Source of the DNA: Dermabacteraceae bacterium TAE3-ERU5
Lineage (GTDB): Bacteria > Actinomycetota > Actinomycetes > Actinomycetales > Dermabacteraceae
Assembly (NCBI GenBank): GCA_019218375.1
Contig: JAHUUK010000004.1
Span: 1 to 64,000 of the forward strand
Direction: 5' to 3'
Length of the DNA stretch: 64,000 nucleotides
The translations under genes and the position numbers were made by a program. The notes beneath the pieces were generated by a model. The model saw nothing but the letters and a program-made list of their open reading frames with translations, was not told the DNA's origin and searched no databases. This document shows, piece after piece, positions 36,427 to 46,984 of this stretch. Position 1 is the first letter of the stretch; every line of letters starts with the position of its first letter.

Positions 36427-37932
36427 TCAGTTAGTCCCTTCCTCAAGCGCGGGCGCTTTCGCCAGCAGCGGGCCGCCCCAGTTCTCTTCCAGCAGCGCTT
36501 CCAGCGCACCGGCCACGCCGTAAAGGCGGCGGTCCTGCATCGCGGGGGCGAGGAACTGGATACCGACGGGCAGGCCGTCGGAGGCCAGGCCTGCGGGAAG
36601 CGAAATGCCGGGGATGCCGGACAGGTTCGCGGGAATCGTGGCGACGTCGTTCATGTACATCGCGAGCGGATCGTCCATCTTTTCCCCGAACTTGAACGCC
36701 GTGGTGGGCGCGGTCGGGGAAGCCAGAACGTCTACCTGCGCGAAGGCGCGCGCAAAATCGGCCTGGATCAGCGTGCGCACCTTGAGGGCCGCACCGTAGT
36801 GCTCCTCGTACTGGCCCGAGCTGAGCGCGTAGGTGCCCAGCATGATGCGGCGCTTCACCTCGTGGCCGAAACCGGCCCCGCGGGTAGCGGCCATCACGCG
36901 CTCTGCGGTCGCGCCGCCCTCGGGGATCACCCGCAGGCCGTAGCGCATGCCGTCGAACTTCGCCAGGTTAGAGGAAGCCTCGGCGGGCATGATCAGGTAG
37001 TAGGCACCCAGCGCGTACTCGAAGCTGGGGCAGGAAACCTCGACGATCTCGGCACCGGCGGCCTCGAGCGCCGCCAGCGATTCGTTGAAGCGAGCGGTGA
37101 CGTCGGCCTGGAAGCCTTCGCCCTGCAGCTCCTTGATGACGCCGATCTTCATGCCCTTCACGTCGCGCTGCTTAGCGGCGGCCACGAAGTCGGTGGGCAT
37201 CTCCCGGATCGAGGTCGAATCGCGCGGATCGTAGCCGCCGATCAATTCGTGCAGCGCCGCCGCGTCGAGGACGCTGCGGGTGCAGGGGCCCGCCTGGTCG
37301 AGCGAGGAAGCCATCGCGATCAGGCCGTAACGGGAAACGGAGCCGTAGGTCGGCTTAACGCCCACGGTGCCGGTGACCGCTGCGGGCTGGCGGATAGAGC
37401 CGCCTGTGTCGGTGCCGATCGCGAGCGGGGCCTCGAAGGCGGCCAGGGCAGCCGCGCTACCACCGCCGCTACCGCCGGGGATGCAATCCAGGTTCCAGGG
37501 GTTGCGGGTAATACCGAAGGCGCTGGTCTCGGTGGAGGAGCCCATCGCGAACTCGTCCATGTTGGTCTTGCCGAGCACGGGCAGCCCGGCGGCGTTGATG
37601 CGCTCTACCAGGGTCGCGTCATACGGCGGCACCCAGCCTTCCAGCATCTTGGAGCCTGCGGTGGTGGGCATGCCCTTAGTAACCACGACGTCCTTGACGG
37701 CGATGGGCACACCCGCGAGCGGGTGCAGGGTTTCGCCTGCCTGACGGCGGGCGTCAACGTCGCGCGCCACCTGGCGGGCACCGTCCGCGTTTACGTGCAG
37801 GTAGGAATGGACGGCGGCGTCCACGGCCTCCATGCGCTCGAGGTGGGCATCCACCAGCTCTACCGAGCTGGTTTCGCCCGCGGCTAGCTTCGCCGCCATT
37901 TCGCTCGCGCTCAGGCGAATCAGGTCACTCAT
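36427..37932 (-). CDS. gatA: Asp-tRNA(Asn)/Glu-tRNA(Gln) amidotransferase subunit A
   Basis: 501 aa amidase-signature enzyme. The signature [29 protein letters not shown] (key residues: Ser of GTDTGGSIR as nucleophile and the preceding cis-Ser) and catalytic Lys in PIAVKDVV are present. It frees ammonia from Gln for GatB. ATG 37932 is preferred because GGGGGAGGAG lies five bases upstream; GTG 37938, overlapping the gatC stop, is the alternative. It forms the GatCAB complex. Confidence 0.96.
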   Translation of the reverse strand: MSDLIRLSASEMAAKLAAGETSSVELVDAHLERMEAVDAAVHSYLHVNADGARQVARDVDARRQAGETLHPLAGVPIAVKDVVVTKGMPTTAGSKMLEGWVPPYDATLVERINAAGLPVLGKTNMDEFAMGSSTETSAFGITRNPWNLDCIPGGSGGGSAAALAAFEAPLAIGTDTGGSIRQPAAVTGTVGVKPTYGSVSRYGLIAMASSLDQAGPCTRSVLDAAALHELIGGYDPRDSTSIREMPTDFVAAAKQRDVKGMKIGVIKELQGEGFQADVTARFNESLAALEAAGAEIVEVSCPSFEYALGAYYLIMPAEASSNLAKFDGMRYGLRVIPEGGATAERVMAATRGAGFGHEVKRRIMLGTYALSSGQYEEHYGAALKVRTLIQADFARAFAQVDVLASPTAPTTAFKFGEKMDDPLAMYMNDVATIPANLSGIPGISLPAGLASDGLPVGIQFLAPAMQDRRLYGVAGALEALLEENWGGPLLAKAPALEEGTN

Positions 37933-37934
37933 GT

Positions 37935-38231
37935 TCACTCCTCCCCCAGAATCTGCGGTACACCGAACCGGCCCTCGATAGCCTGGGGCGCGCCCGCGAG
38001 GGCGTCCTCCTGGCTCAGGGTCTCGGTCACCACGTCTTCCCGGAAGACGTTAGTCATCGGGATGGGGTGGGAGGTGGGCTCAATATCCTGACGCGCGACC
38101 TCTGCTACGGAATGAACGGCGTCCATAATGGCGTCGAACTCGCCCGCGAAACGGGTCAGTTCTTCTTCGCTTAGTTCAATTCGTGCAAGGCCGGCCAGGC
38201 GTGCAACTTCGTCTCGTCCAATCGCTGGCAT
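37935..38231 (-). CDS. gatC: Asp-tRNA(Asn)/Glu-tRNA(Gln) amidotransferase subunit C
   Basis: 98 aa, the usual length. It has the GatC pattern [32 protein letters not shown] (key residues VxxLAxLARIxLxxEE) and the C-terminal LREDVVTE-like segment. It wraps around and stabilises GatA. First gene of gatC-gatA-gatB; the start lies about 38 bases from a rightward mini-ORF, so promoters for the two directions must overlap in this short space. Confidence 0.95.
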   Translation of the reverse strand: MPAIGRDEVARLAGLARIELSEEELTRFAGEFDAIMDAVHSVAEVARQDIEPTSHPIPMTNVFREDVVTETLSQEDALAGAPQAIEGRFGVPQILGEE

Positions 38232-38257
38232 GGGGCCATTCTACGCACCGCCCTAGG

Positions 38258-38263
38258 TAGGCT
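38258..38263 (+). promoter_or_regulatory. -10 element for a leaderless mini-ORF/DUF808 transcript
   Basis: TAGGCT ends six bases before ATG 38270, placing the transcription start at or next to that A. No ribosome-binding site separates them. Confidence 0.45.
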
Positions 38264-38269
38264 TAAACC

Positions 38270-38299
38270 ATGACTTCTAACTGGGCGGTAAAACTGTGA
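38270..38299 (+). CDS. Possible 9-codon leaderless leader ORF
   Basis: ATG 38270 opens a nine-codon frame (MTSNWAVKL) whose TGA overlaps the GTG start of the DUF808 gene (GTGA). A -10 element lies six bases upstream, so a ribosome could load on a leaderless mRNA, read this ORF and restart at the GTG. No amino-acid run suggests attenuation; coupling is the likelier role. The ORF is too short to call from sequence alone. Confidence 0.4.
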   Translation: MTSNWAVKL

Positions 38300-39186
38300 G
38301 CGGCGGCCTGGCCGCGCTGCTGGACGACATCGCGCTGCTCGCCAAAATGGCGGCGGCAAGCGTGGACGATGTAGCAGCCGCATCGGCCCGCGCCAGCGTG
38401 AAAGCGGCGGGCGTGGTGGTGGACGATACCGCCGTCACCCCGCAGTACGTGCACGGCGTGTCCCCGGCGCGGGAGCTACCGATCATCAAGAAAATCGCGC
38501 TCGGTTCCCTGCGCAATAAACTGCTGTTCATCCTGCCCGGCGCGCTGGCATTAAGCCAGTTCCTGCCCTGGCTGCTTACCCCGCTGCTGATGCTGGGCGG
38601 GGCCTATCTGTGCTTCGAGGGCGCTGAGAAAATACTCGCCCTGCTGCGGCCAGCCCACGATGCTCCCGCCGTGGAAACGGGAGACGAGGATTCCCTAGTG
38701 GCGGGCGCGGTGCGCACAGATTTTATTTTGAGCGCCGAAATCATGGTGATCGCGCTCGGTGAGGTAGCTAGCGAACCGTTCCTGACCCGCGCAGTCACCC
38801 TGGCGGTGGTGGCCGTATTTATTACGCTGCTGGTTTACGGTGTGGTCGCGGTAATCGTGAAGATGGACGACGTCGGCCTGCACCTGGCTACCAAGCCCCG
38901 CACCCGCCGTACCGGGCGCGCACTGGTCCAGGCCATGCCCTACGTACTAAAGGCGCTTTCCGGAGTCGGCATGGTGGCGATGCTCTGGGTGGGCGGGCAT
39001 ATCCTGCTCGACGGGCTGCACAAGCTCGGCTGGCACGCCCCGCTCAGCCTGGCGCACGAGGCCGCCCACGCGGTGCCGCACCTGCTTTCCTGGCCTGTCG
39101 AAACCCTGCTGTCGGCGCTGGCCGGGCTGCTGGCCGGAGCCCTGATAGTTGGCGCGGCCCACCTGGCCGGGCACGGCAAGCACTAA
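38296..39186 (+). CDS. DUF808 family membrane protein (YedI-like)
   Basis: 296 aa, GTG start with only a weak GGGCGG site upstream. The opening SGGLAALLDDIALLAKMAAASVDDVAAA and DDTAVTPQYVHGVSPARELPIIKKIALGSLRNKL (key residues L-D-D-I-A and PIIKKIALGS) are DUF808 signatures. Five to six membrane helices follow. The family's function is unknown. The gene is transcribed away from gatC and ends at a strong terminator facing ligA. Low similarity to known transport folds prevents a better call. Confidence 0.88.
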   Translation: MSGGLAALLDDIALLAKMAAASVDDVAAASARASVKAAGVVVDDTAVTPQYVHGVSPARELPIIKKIALGSLRNKLLFILPGALALSQFLPWLLTPLLMLGGAYLCFEGAEKILALLRPAHDAPAVETGDEDSLVAGAVRTDFILSAEIMVIALGEVASEPFLTRAVTLAVVAVFITLLVYGVVAVIVKMDDVGLHLATKPRTRRTGRALVQAMPYVLKALSGVGMVAMLWVGGHILLDGLHKLGWHAPLSLAHEAAHAVPHLLSWPVETLLSALAGLLAGALIVGAAHLAGHGKH

Positions 39187-39202
39187 CCAAGCAGAAAAAA
39201 AA

Positions 39203-39245
39203 AAGGGGGCGTGCCTACCTGTTCGGGTAGGCACGCCCCTTTCTT
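39203..39245. terminator. Bidirectional terminator between DUF808 and ligA
   Basis: A 14-bp stem (GGGGCGTGCCTACC and complement) is preceded by a ten-base A run (from 39195) and followed by TTTCTTTT, between convergent genes. Confidence 0.85.
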
Positions 39246-39282
39246 TTAAGCGCGGACCTTTTTAAGCCCGGGCCATAATCGG

Positions 39283-41430
<2,148 letters not shown>

Positions 41431-41450
41431 CTATCTAGCGCCTAGCGGTT

Positions 41451-41846
41451 TTACTTGATCTTGCTGAAATCTACGCCGACTTCCTTGCACTGCTGGGTCA
41501 CGCTTTCCATCTGGAAGCCGAGCGAGAGCACCTTTTCGGGGTTCTTCGCGAAGTCCGCGCTGAGTGATTCGGAAAGCCCCTCGAATGCCTTTGCCAGATC
41601 GTCGCTAGAGGCCTCCCCGGCCGCGCGGCGGGCGGGTTCTGCCAGCTGAGAAAGCATTTCCGTGGCTTCTTTCAGGCTGTTCGGGCGCTTATCGCCGTAC
41701 TTTTTCGCCTCTTCCTTAATCTGGTTCGCGAAACTCTCGCAGGCGCGCGCGTCGCTCTTGGGAGACATTATGCTGCAGCCCCCGGCAGCGAAGGGAAAAC
41801 TTAGGCAGAGGGCGAGGGCGGCGGCCCGCACGAGTTTGTTTTTCAT
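41451..41846 (-). CDS. Small lipoprotein of unknown function
   Basis: 131 aa. A type II signal peptide ends in AAGGC with lipidated Cys24. The mature part is helical and Lys/Glu/Ser-rich, with two further Cys (in ARACESF and TQQCKEV) that could form a disulfide outside the membrane. No domain was recognised. It follows 72 bases after the MetE-like gene and precedes ligA on the same strand. Confidence 0.8.
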   Translation of the reverse strand: MKNKLVRAAALALCLSFPFAAGGCSIMSPKSDARACESFANQIKEEAKKYGDKRPNSLKEATEMLSQLAEPARRAAGEASSDDLAKAFEGLSESLSADFAKNPEKVLSLGFQMESVTQQCKEVGVDFSKIK

Positions 41847-41918
41847 AGCCCCCAGATTACCCCCTGGCAGTTTCGTGACGGCTAACCAAACAGGCTGTGC
41901 CCGGCGTTTGGGAGGCCC

Positions 41919-42896
41919 CTATCCGCTCAGTTCCTCGGCGGCGTAGGGAACGGCGCGCAGCAGCGCCGCCAGGTCCGCCTCGCGCAGTTCGCGTTCCGTA
42001 AGCGGGGGCCGGTTCAGCGCGCGGGAGTGCGCTCCCTTGCTGGCCATTAGCGTCAGGCCCGACATTTCCTTGATCGCGAAGCCCAGTTCGCGCCAGGCCG
42101 CGCAGGCAGATCGCCAGGCCGGGCCGGGGTTTTGTGGATCTACCAGCAGGGTCGGAAAACGCTCTGCATCGCGCAGGCTCGCCACCAGCTCCCAGTCGTT
42201 GCGGGAGGCCGGGGTTTCCAGCCTGCCGAGCCGCAGCGGGTCTATGCCGACGGTGCAATTCACCGGCAGCGGGCGCGGGGCGCACACGGTCGGCTCTACC
42301 AGGGAATCGGTCAGGCTGCGCAGCAGGTGCAGCGCTTCCTCCCGAGGGATCGCCTGATAGCGGCGATACCCGGAGGCGGTCGGAATAGCCCCGGCGCAAA
42401 CGGTCTCGAAGGCAGGCTCCCACACGGTGTAGGTGATACGCGCACCGGGCAGGCGGGTAGCGAGATCTTCGCGCAGCCGCGCCGCGCCCTCGGCAAGCAT
42501 CGCGGGAAGCTCCCGCACCGCGCCGCTATCGGCGAGCAGCCGCTCCCCCGTGCTCAGGTGGGTGGCGGTGGCCAGACTGAGCGGGCCGAGCAGCGAGATG
42601 CGCAGCTCCCCCTCGTATCCGAAGAACTCGATTTGCGCGTTTTCGTGCGCCCTGCGGCGCTCGTCCCGCGCGGCACGCCAGAAATGATCCTCGCCCACGC
42701 CTATGCGCCAACCGTAGGGGGCAAGGTCGCCGCCTATCGGCAGGTATGCCAGGGTTGCGGCCACGATGTCGGCAAACGGCAGGTAGGGGGCGGCGGCTAT
42801 CGCATCGTCTACGTCGCTGCCCAGGCAGCGATATACGGTGCCGACGGGGTTTTCGGCCCGCAGCGTGCCGTCACCGGTTACCGTGAGCAGGCTCAT
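41919..42896 (-). CDS. MetE/UROD-superfamily-like conserved protein
   Basis: 325 aa. The TIM-barrel pattern of the cobalamin-independent methionine synthase C-terminal domain can be seen: LPIGGDLAPYGWR, SLLGPLSLATATHL, TYTVWEPAFETVCAGAIPTASGYRRYQ. It corresponds in position to Rv3015c, which lies between mnmA and ligA in M. tuberculosis. No HxC zinc-binding pair is present anywhere, so it is unlikely to transfer methyl groups to homocysteine. It overlaps the mnmA stop by four bases. Its link to tRNA thiolation or ligA is unknown. Confidence 0.75.
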   Translation of the reverse strand: MSLLTVTGDGTLRAENPVGTVYRCLGSDVDDAIAAAPYLPFADIVAATLAYLPIGGDLAPYGWRIGVGEDHFWRAARDERRRAHENAQIEFFGYEGELRISLLGPLSLATATHLSTGERLLADSGAVRELPAMLAEGAARLREDLATRLPGARITYTVWEPAFETVCAGAIPTASGYRRYQAIPREEALHLLRSLTDSLVEPTVCAPRPLPVNCTVGIDPLRLGRLETPASRNDWELVASLRDAERFPTLLVDPQNPGPAWRSACAAWRELGFAIKEMSGLTLMASKGAHSRALNRPPLTERELREADLAALLRAVPYAAEELSG

Positions 42897-43972
42897 CGGA
42901 TCGTGCCGCAGGCTACGACGCGCTCGCCCTCCGGGTCGGGCACGTAAAGCACGATGGTTTGCCCGGCGGCGACGCCGCGCAGCGGCTCGGTAAGCCGTAC
43001 CTTGAAGCCGTCCTCCGTGTTCTCCGCGCGGGCGGGTGTGCAGGCCCCGTGCGCCCGGATCTGCACCAGCACCTCCATGCCGTCCCTTACCGGCTCGAAA
43101 AATACCGGGTTAGCGGCGGCGATCTCGGCCCGGCGCAGCAGCGTCTCCGCGCCAACCACCACCTGGCGGCTCTCGGGGCGAATCTCTACCACGTAGCGCG
43201 GCTTGCCGTCTGGCGCGGGGCGCTCCAGGCCCAGGCCCTTACGCTGCCCGATGGTGAACTCGTGGGTGCCGCGATGGGTGCCGAGCACCTCACCGTCGGG
43301 CGTGACCAGTTCGCCCTCGTTCTCACCCAGCCTGCTGCGCAGGAACCCCTGGGTGTCGCCGTCGGGAATGAAGCAGATGTCGTAGCTGTCTGGCTTGCGG
43401 GATACCCCGAGTCGGCGCTGATAGGCCTCCTGGCGCACCTGCTCCTTGTCGGCCACGTCCCCCAGCGGGAAGATCGCGTGCGCCAGGTTCTCCTGCCCCA
43501 TAACGGCCAGCACGTAGCTTTGATCCTTGGGGATGTTTGCGGCGCGGTGCAGCGAGCGACTGCCGTCGGGGCCGCGGTTAGCGAGGTGCGCGTAGTGGCC
43601 GGTAGCCACAGCATCGAAGCCGAGGATGCGGGCGCGCTCCAGCAGGGAAGAAAACTTAATGCGCTCGTTACAGCGCACGCACGGGTTAGGGGTGCGCCCG
43701 GCGCGGTATTCGCTGAGGAAGTCATCGATTACGGCTTCCTCGAAGTCGTCGGAAAGGTCCCACACGTAGTAGGGGATGCCGAGCTTGTCGCAGACCCGGC
43801 GCGCATCCACCGCGTCCTCTACCGTGCAGCAGCCGCGCGATCCGGTGCGGCGGGCCTCACGGCTTTTGGACAGCGCCATGTGTACGCCGACCACCTCGTG
43901 CCCCATGTCTACCGCACGTGCCGCCGCTACCGCGGAGTCCACTCCGCCGCTCATCGCTGCCAAAACCTTCAC
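42893..43972 (-). CDS. mnmA: tRNA-specific 2-thiouridylase MnmA
   Basis: 359 aa. PP-loop SGGVDS (8-13), first catalytic Cys101 in NPCVRCN and the second Cys200 in YDICFIPDG form the pair that moves sulfur to U34 of tRNA-Glu, -Gln and -Lys. The C-terminal beta-barrel domains are complete. The next gene upstream on the strand encodes a cysteine desulfurase, its probable sulfur donor. ATG start. Confidence 0.96.
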   Translation of the reverse strand: MKVLAAMSGGVDSAVAAARAVDMGHEVVGVHMALSKSREARRTGSRGCCTVEDAVDARRVCDKLGIPYYVWDLSDDFEEAVIDDFLSEYRAGRTPNPCVRCNERIKFSSLLERARILGFDAVATGHYAHLANRGPDGSRSLHRAANIPKDQSYVLAVMGQENLAHAIFPLGDVADKEQVRQEAYQRRLGVSRKPDSYDICFIPDGDTQGFLRSRLGENEGELVTPDGEVLGTHRGTHEFTIGQRKGLGLERPAPDGKPRYVVEIRPESRQVVVGAETLLRRAEIAAANPVFFEPVRDGMEVLVQIRAHGACTPARAENTEDGFKVRLTEPLRGVAAGQTIVLYVPDPEGERVVACGTIR

Positions 43973-43983
43973 GAGGCACGAGT

Positions 43984-45108
43984 CTAGAGCGATTCGATGC
44001 GCCTGGCCGCCCTTATCGCTTCTGGCAGACAGTTAGCGACCCGGCTCACGTCCTCTTCCCCGCTGGTATGGCCGAACGAGAAACGAATCGCGCCCCGCCG
44101 CACATTCACCGGATAGCCCATCGCGCGTAGCACGTGGCTGTCCTCGGTGACGCCCGCCTGGCAGGCAGAACCGCCGGAGGCGTCTATGCCCTGGCTATCC
44201 AGGACGAACAGCAGCGCGTCTTGGTTACAGTCGGGAACACAGGAGTGCACGATATGCGGCGCGTGCGGGGCATCCGCGGCGGTCAGCACGGCCCTATCGT
44301 CGGCTTCGCAAATTACCCGGCGCAGTTCCCGCGCTAACTTTTCGTAGCGGGCGGCGTTTTCTGCCAGGGAACCGACGGCCACGCGCAGCGCGGCGGCGAG
44401 CGCCACCGCGCCCGGCGCATCCAGGGTGCCGGAACGCACCTGGCGCTGCTGCCCGCCCCCGGTCATGTGCGGGGTGAGGGGCAAGTCAGGGTCGCACAGC
44501 AGGGCGCCGACGCCGACGGGGGCGCCGATTTTGTGGCCGGAGAGGCTAACCAGGTCCAGTTGGCGCTGCGTACCGACGCCGATGTCGAGCGGGATGTGGC
44601 CGATGGCTTGCACCGCGTCGGTGTGGAAGCGGGCCCCGTAGCTGTGCGCTACTTCCGCGAGCGCAGATACGTCCTGTACCACGCCGGTTTCGTTGTTTAC
44701 CGCGTGCACGCTTACCAGGCTGGCGGGGCGCGCGGCCAGCTCCTGGGCAAGCGCGTCAGGGGTGAGGGTGCCGTCGGCGCTAACGGGAAGGATTCTGCCC
44801 CCTAGCGCCTGCGCCGTTTCGAGTACCGCGGGGTGTTCCGTTGCGGTGGTAACTACCTCCCCGTTCACGCCGCGCAGGGCAAGGTTATCCGCCTCCGTGC
44901 CAGAGCAGGTGAGGATCACCCAGGAGGAGGGGACCCCGAGCAGCTGCGCGATCTCGTCTATCGCGTCGGCAAAGAGGGTGCGGGCGCGGCGCCCGGAAGA
45001 GTGCAGCGCCGACGGGTTGCCGACGCTTTCGAGTGCCTGCAGGTAGGGTTCGCGCACCTGCGGGTGCAGGGGCGAGGTGGCGGCGTGGTCCAGGTAGTGC
45101 CTCACCAC
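43984..45108 (-). CDS. Cysteine desulfurase (NifS/IscS-like)
   Basis: 374 aa PLP enzyme. PLP-binding Lys193 is in SGHKIGAP, the catalytic Cys316 in GGSACQAG, and YLDHAATSPLHP opens the fold. It takes sulfur from Cys as a persulfide. Its adjacency to mnmA (12-base gap) suggests tRNA thiolation as its main job; IscU is not in this window. The start overlaps the stop of the preceding Bat-operon gene by seven bases, so it may also be expressed from the MoxR operon. Confidence 0.93.
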   Translation of the reverse strand: MVRHYLDHAATSPLHPQVREPYLQALESVGNPSALHSSGRRARTLFADAIDEIAQLLGVPSSWVILTCSGTEADNLALRGVNGEVVTTATEHPAVLETAQALGGRILPVSADGTLTPDALAQELAARPASLVSVHAVNNETGVVQDVSALAEVAHSYGARFHTDAVQAIGHIPLDIGVGTQRQLDLVSLSGHKIGAPVGVGALLCDPDLPLTPHMTGGGQQRQVRSGTLDAPGAVALAAALRVAVGSLAENAARYEKLARELRRVICEADDRAVLTAADAPHAPHIVHSCVPDCNQDALLFVLDSQGIDASGGSACQAGVTEDSHVLRAMGYPVNVRRGAIRFSFGHTSGEEDVSRVANCLPEAIRAARRIESL

Positions 45109-46007
45109 GGTTTGCTCCCGCCGTTACCGCTTTCGCGCCCCTTTTGGCGTTCCTCTACGCGGTCTTCTTTGCGCTGGTCACCGCGCTGTTCGGCGGGGCT
45201 TTGGCGCTCGTTGCCCTGGGAGTTTTCGTCGCGGCGGCGCTGGTCGCCCGCTTCGCGCGGGCCGCCCTGGCCGGGCTGTTCTCCCCGGTCACCGTCCTGC
45301 CCGTCTTTTTCGTCCTTGTTTTTGCCCTTATCGGTACCCGGCTTTTCTTCGGGGTTGCCCGCTTCGCGGTCGGCCTGGCGTTTCTTTTCCTCGATGCGTT
45401 TCTTGGCAGATTCGCCCTCACGCTGGTTTTCGTTGCCCTGGCCTGCGCCCTTTTGCTTGCCGTCCTTGCCGTCCTTGCCGCCGTCGTTACCTTTGCCGTC
45501 GCGCTGCCCGTCCCCTTCGCCGCCGGAATTACCGCAGGGGGCGATCAGTTTTTTGGCTTCACCCAGCACGTTGGCGCGCTGCTTCGCGTCGGTGATGTCG
45601 GCGCTCTGCTTTTCCAGGGTGAGCGCCAGGTTAATTTTGATCTTGCATTCCGCGTGCGGGGGCCGATTCAGGTCGTGTGAGGACTCCCAGTTTTGCAGGG
45701 CGGTGCGTAGGGAAGATTCGGCCTGTTCCAGCTTGCCTTCGCGAAGCAGGATGGTGCCCCGGTTGTAGTCGGCCAGGTAAGGCTCGAACCAGTTCGCGAA
45801 AAAGAGCGAATCGTTGCGTTCCTGCGCCGCCGGGAGTTCCTTTTGCGCGTAGTCGTCCACCACCAGGTGCGCGATCACGAACATGCTAAAGAACTTGAGC
45901 GCCAGCGCCGACAGCAGCAGTAGCGGTACGGCCAAGATCGCGGCCCAAATTAACCGGGCTTTACGCAACCATGCCCGGTCGAGTCCGTACAGGGCGGGTC
46001 TGCTCAT
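45102..46007 (-). CDS. Membrane-anchored protein with charged low-complexity tail, last gene of MoxR/Bat operon
   Basis: 301 aa from ATG 46007, which overlaps the VWA stop (ATGA) and follows GGGAGGAAG. One membrane helix lies at about 19-45, then a helical TPR-like segment (DYNRGTILLREGKLEQAESSLRTALQNW, key residues N-x-G-x-x-L-x-x-x-K), and from about 160 to the end a hydrophilic tail of G, K, E, D, Q and N. BatC/BatE-type TPR proteins occupy this place in other Bat operons. The tail's role is unknown; its antisense reads like a membrane protein by composition. Confidence 0.8.
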   Translation of the reverse strand: MSRPALYGLDRAWLRKARLIWAAILAVPLLLLSALALKFFSMFVIAHLVVDDYAQKELPAAQERNDSLFFANWFEPYLADYNRGTILLREGKLEQAESSLRTALQNWESSHDLNRPPHAECKIKINLALTLEKQSADITDAKQRANVLGEAKKLIAPCGNSGGEGDGQRDGKGNDGGKDGKDGKQKGAGQGNENQREGESAKKRIEEKKRQADREAGNPEEKPGTDKGKNKDEKDGQDGDRGEQPGQGGPREAGDQRRRDENSQGNERQSPAEQRGDQRKEDRVEERQKGRESGNGGSKPW

Positions 46008-46984
46008 TTCTTCCTCCCGGTGGTTAGCGCGGGCATCGTGAGGGTGAGGTGAGCGCACTCCCATAGCAGCAGCAGCGCCGCGCCTAGCGCGGGTAGCCAG
46101 TAGTAGTCGCTGCGGGAAGCGACCGACTCTTCCTCGGCCAGTTTGATGCTGCGCAGCTTCACCGTGGGCAGTTTCTCCAGGGCATCGCCGGAAGCGTTTG
46201 CCTGTATGTAGGGCAGGGACATGTCCCGCGCTATCCGCACCAGATTGTTGCGGTCCAGACGCGAGATAGCGTCCGCTCCGGTGTCGGGATCCTTAATGTA
46301 TCCCTTGGGGGCATCCAGCCCGGAGGCGCGCATCTTGCCGCCCTTTTCCGTGCCGTACCCGATCACCGCGCCGCCGTTAAGCAGCCTGGCTAGCGGTTTG
46401 AAATCGCGCGATTCCCGCTCGTCCGTGTTTTCGCCGTCGGAGAAGAAGAAAAGCAGCCGGGAATCGTCCGGGAACTGCGTCTTTACGTCCGTCAGTTCTT
46501 CGTAGATCCGGCTCAGGGGACGATCCACGTTAGAGCCGCGCGAAGTGGCCGTGGATTCCACCCGCATGGTGTCTACCCAGGCCAGTACCGCGCTCGTATC
46601 CGTCGTGTAAGGCAGGCCGACGGTGGCCGACGAATCAAACGCGATAATGCCAAAACGTGCCCCCTGGTATTTCTCTACCAGGGCGCGGATGTCTTTACGC
46701 ACCTGTTCCAGGCGCGGTTTACCGCCGGGGCCGTCCTCTGCCGCCATGGAACCGGTCGTATCCACCACGAAGAGGATGTCGCCGTTTAAGCGTGAATCGC
46801 TGGTGCTCTGCGTGTAGCTGCCGGGGCGTGCCGCGATCAGGATCAGCATCGCCACCAGCAGGAGCCTGCGCACCCAGCTGAGCCTCTGCCCGGGTCGTTT
46901 CCAAATCAGCCACAGGCAAAGCAGCAGCGGCGGCAGGGAACCCGCCACAAGAGCTGGCCAGGACAGTAACGGTTGCCAGTTCAT
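46004..46984 (-). CDS. VWA domain membrane protein (BatA/BatB-like)
   Basis: 326 aa. Two N-terminal membrane helices (about 9-27, 37-47), an external VWA domain with MIDAS FVVDTTGSM and the downstream FFFSDGENTD, and a helix at about 295-315. The MIDAS has Thr where DxSxS usually has the first Ser. These proteins assemble or chaperone targets with a MoxR ATPase at the membrane. It starts four bases before the end of the upstream VWA gene (ATGA). Confidence 0.88.
   Translation of the reverse strand: MNWQPLLSWPALVAGSLPPLLLCLWLIWKRPGQRLSWVRRLLLVAMLILIAARPGSYTQSTSDSRLNGDILFVVDTTGSMAAEDGPGGKPRLEQVRKDIRALVEKYQGARFGIIAFDSSATVGLPYTTDTSAVLAWVDTMRVESTATSRGSNVDRPLSRIYEELTDVKTQFPDDSRLLFFFSDGENTDERESRDFKPLARLLNGGAVIGYGTEKGGKMRASGLDAPKGYIKDPDTGADAISRLDRNNLVRIARDMSLPYIQANASGDALEKLPTVKLRSIKLAEEESVASRSDYYWLPALGAALLLLWECAHLTLTMPALTTGRKK

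Noticed and set aside
36316-37887. Rightward open frame of 523 codons opposite gatA
   Set aside because: GC-rich shadow with Gly/Arg/His/Gln bias; gatA is certain from its amidase signature.
45033-45680. Rightward open frame of 215 codons that looks like a hydrophobic multi-pass membrane protein
   Set aside because: It is the antisense of the Lys/Glu/Asp/Gln-rich tail gene; complementing such codons gives Leu/Phe/Val/Ala. The minus-strand gene has overlaps and a ribosome site; this frame has none.
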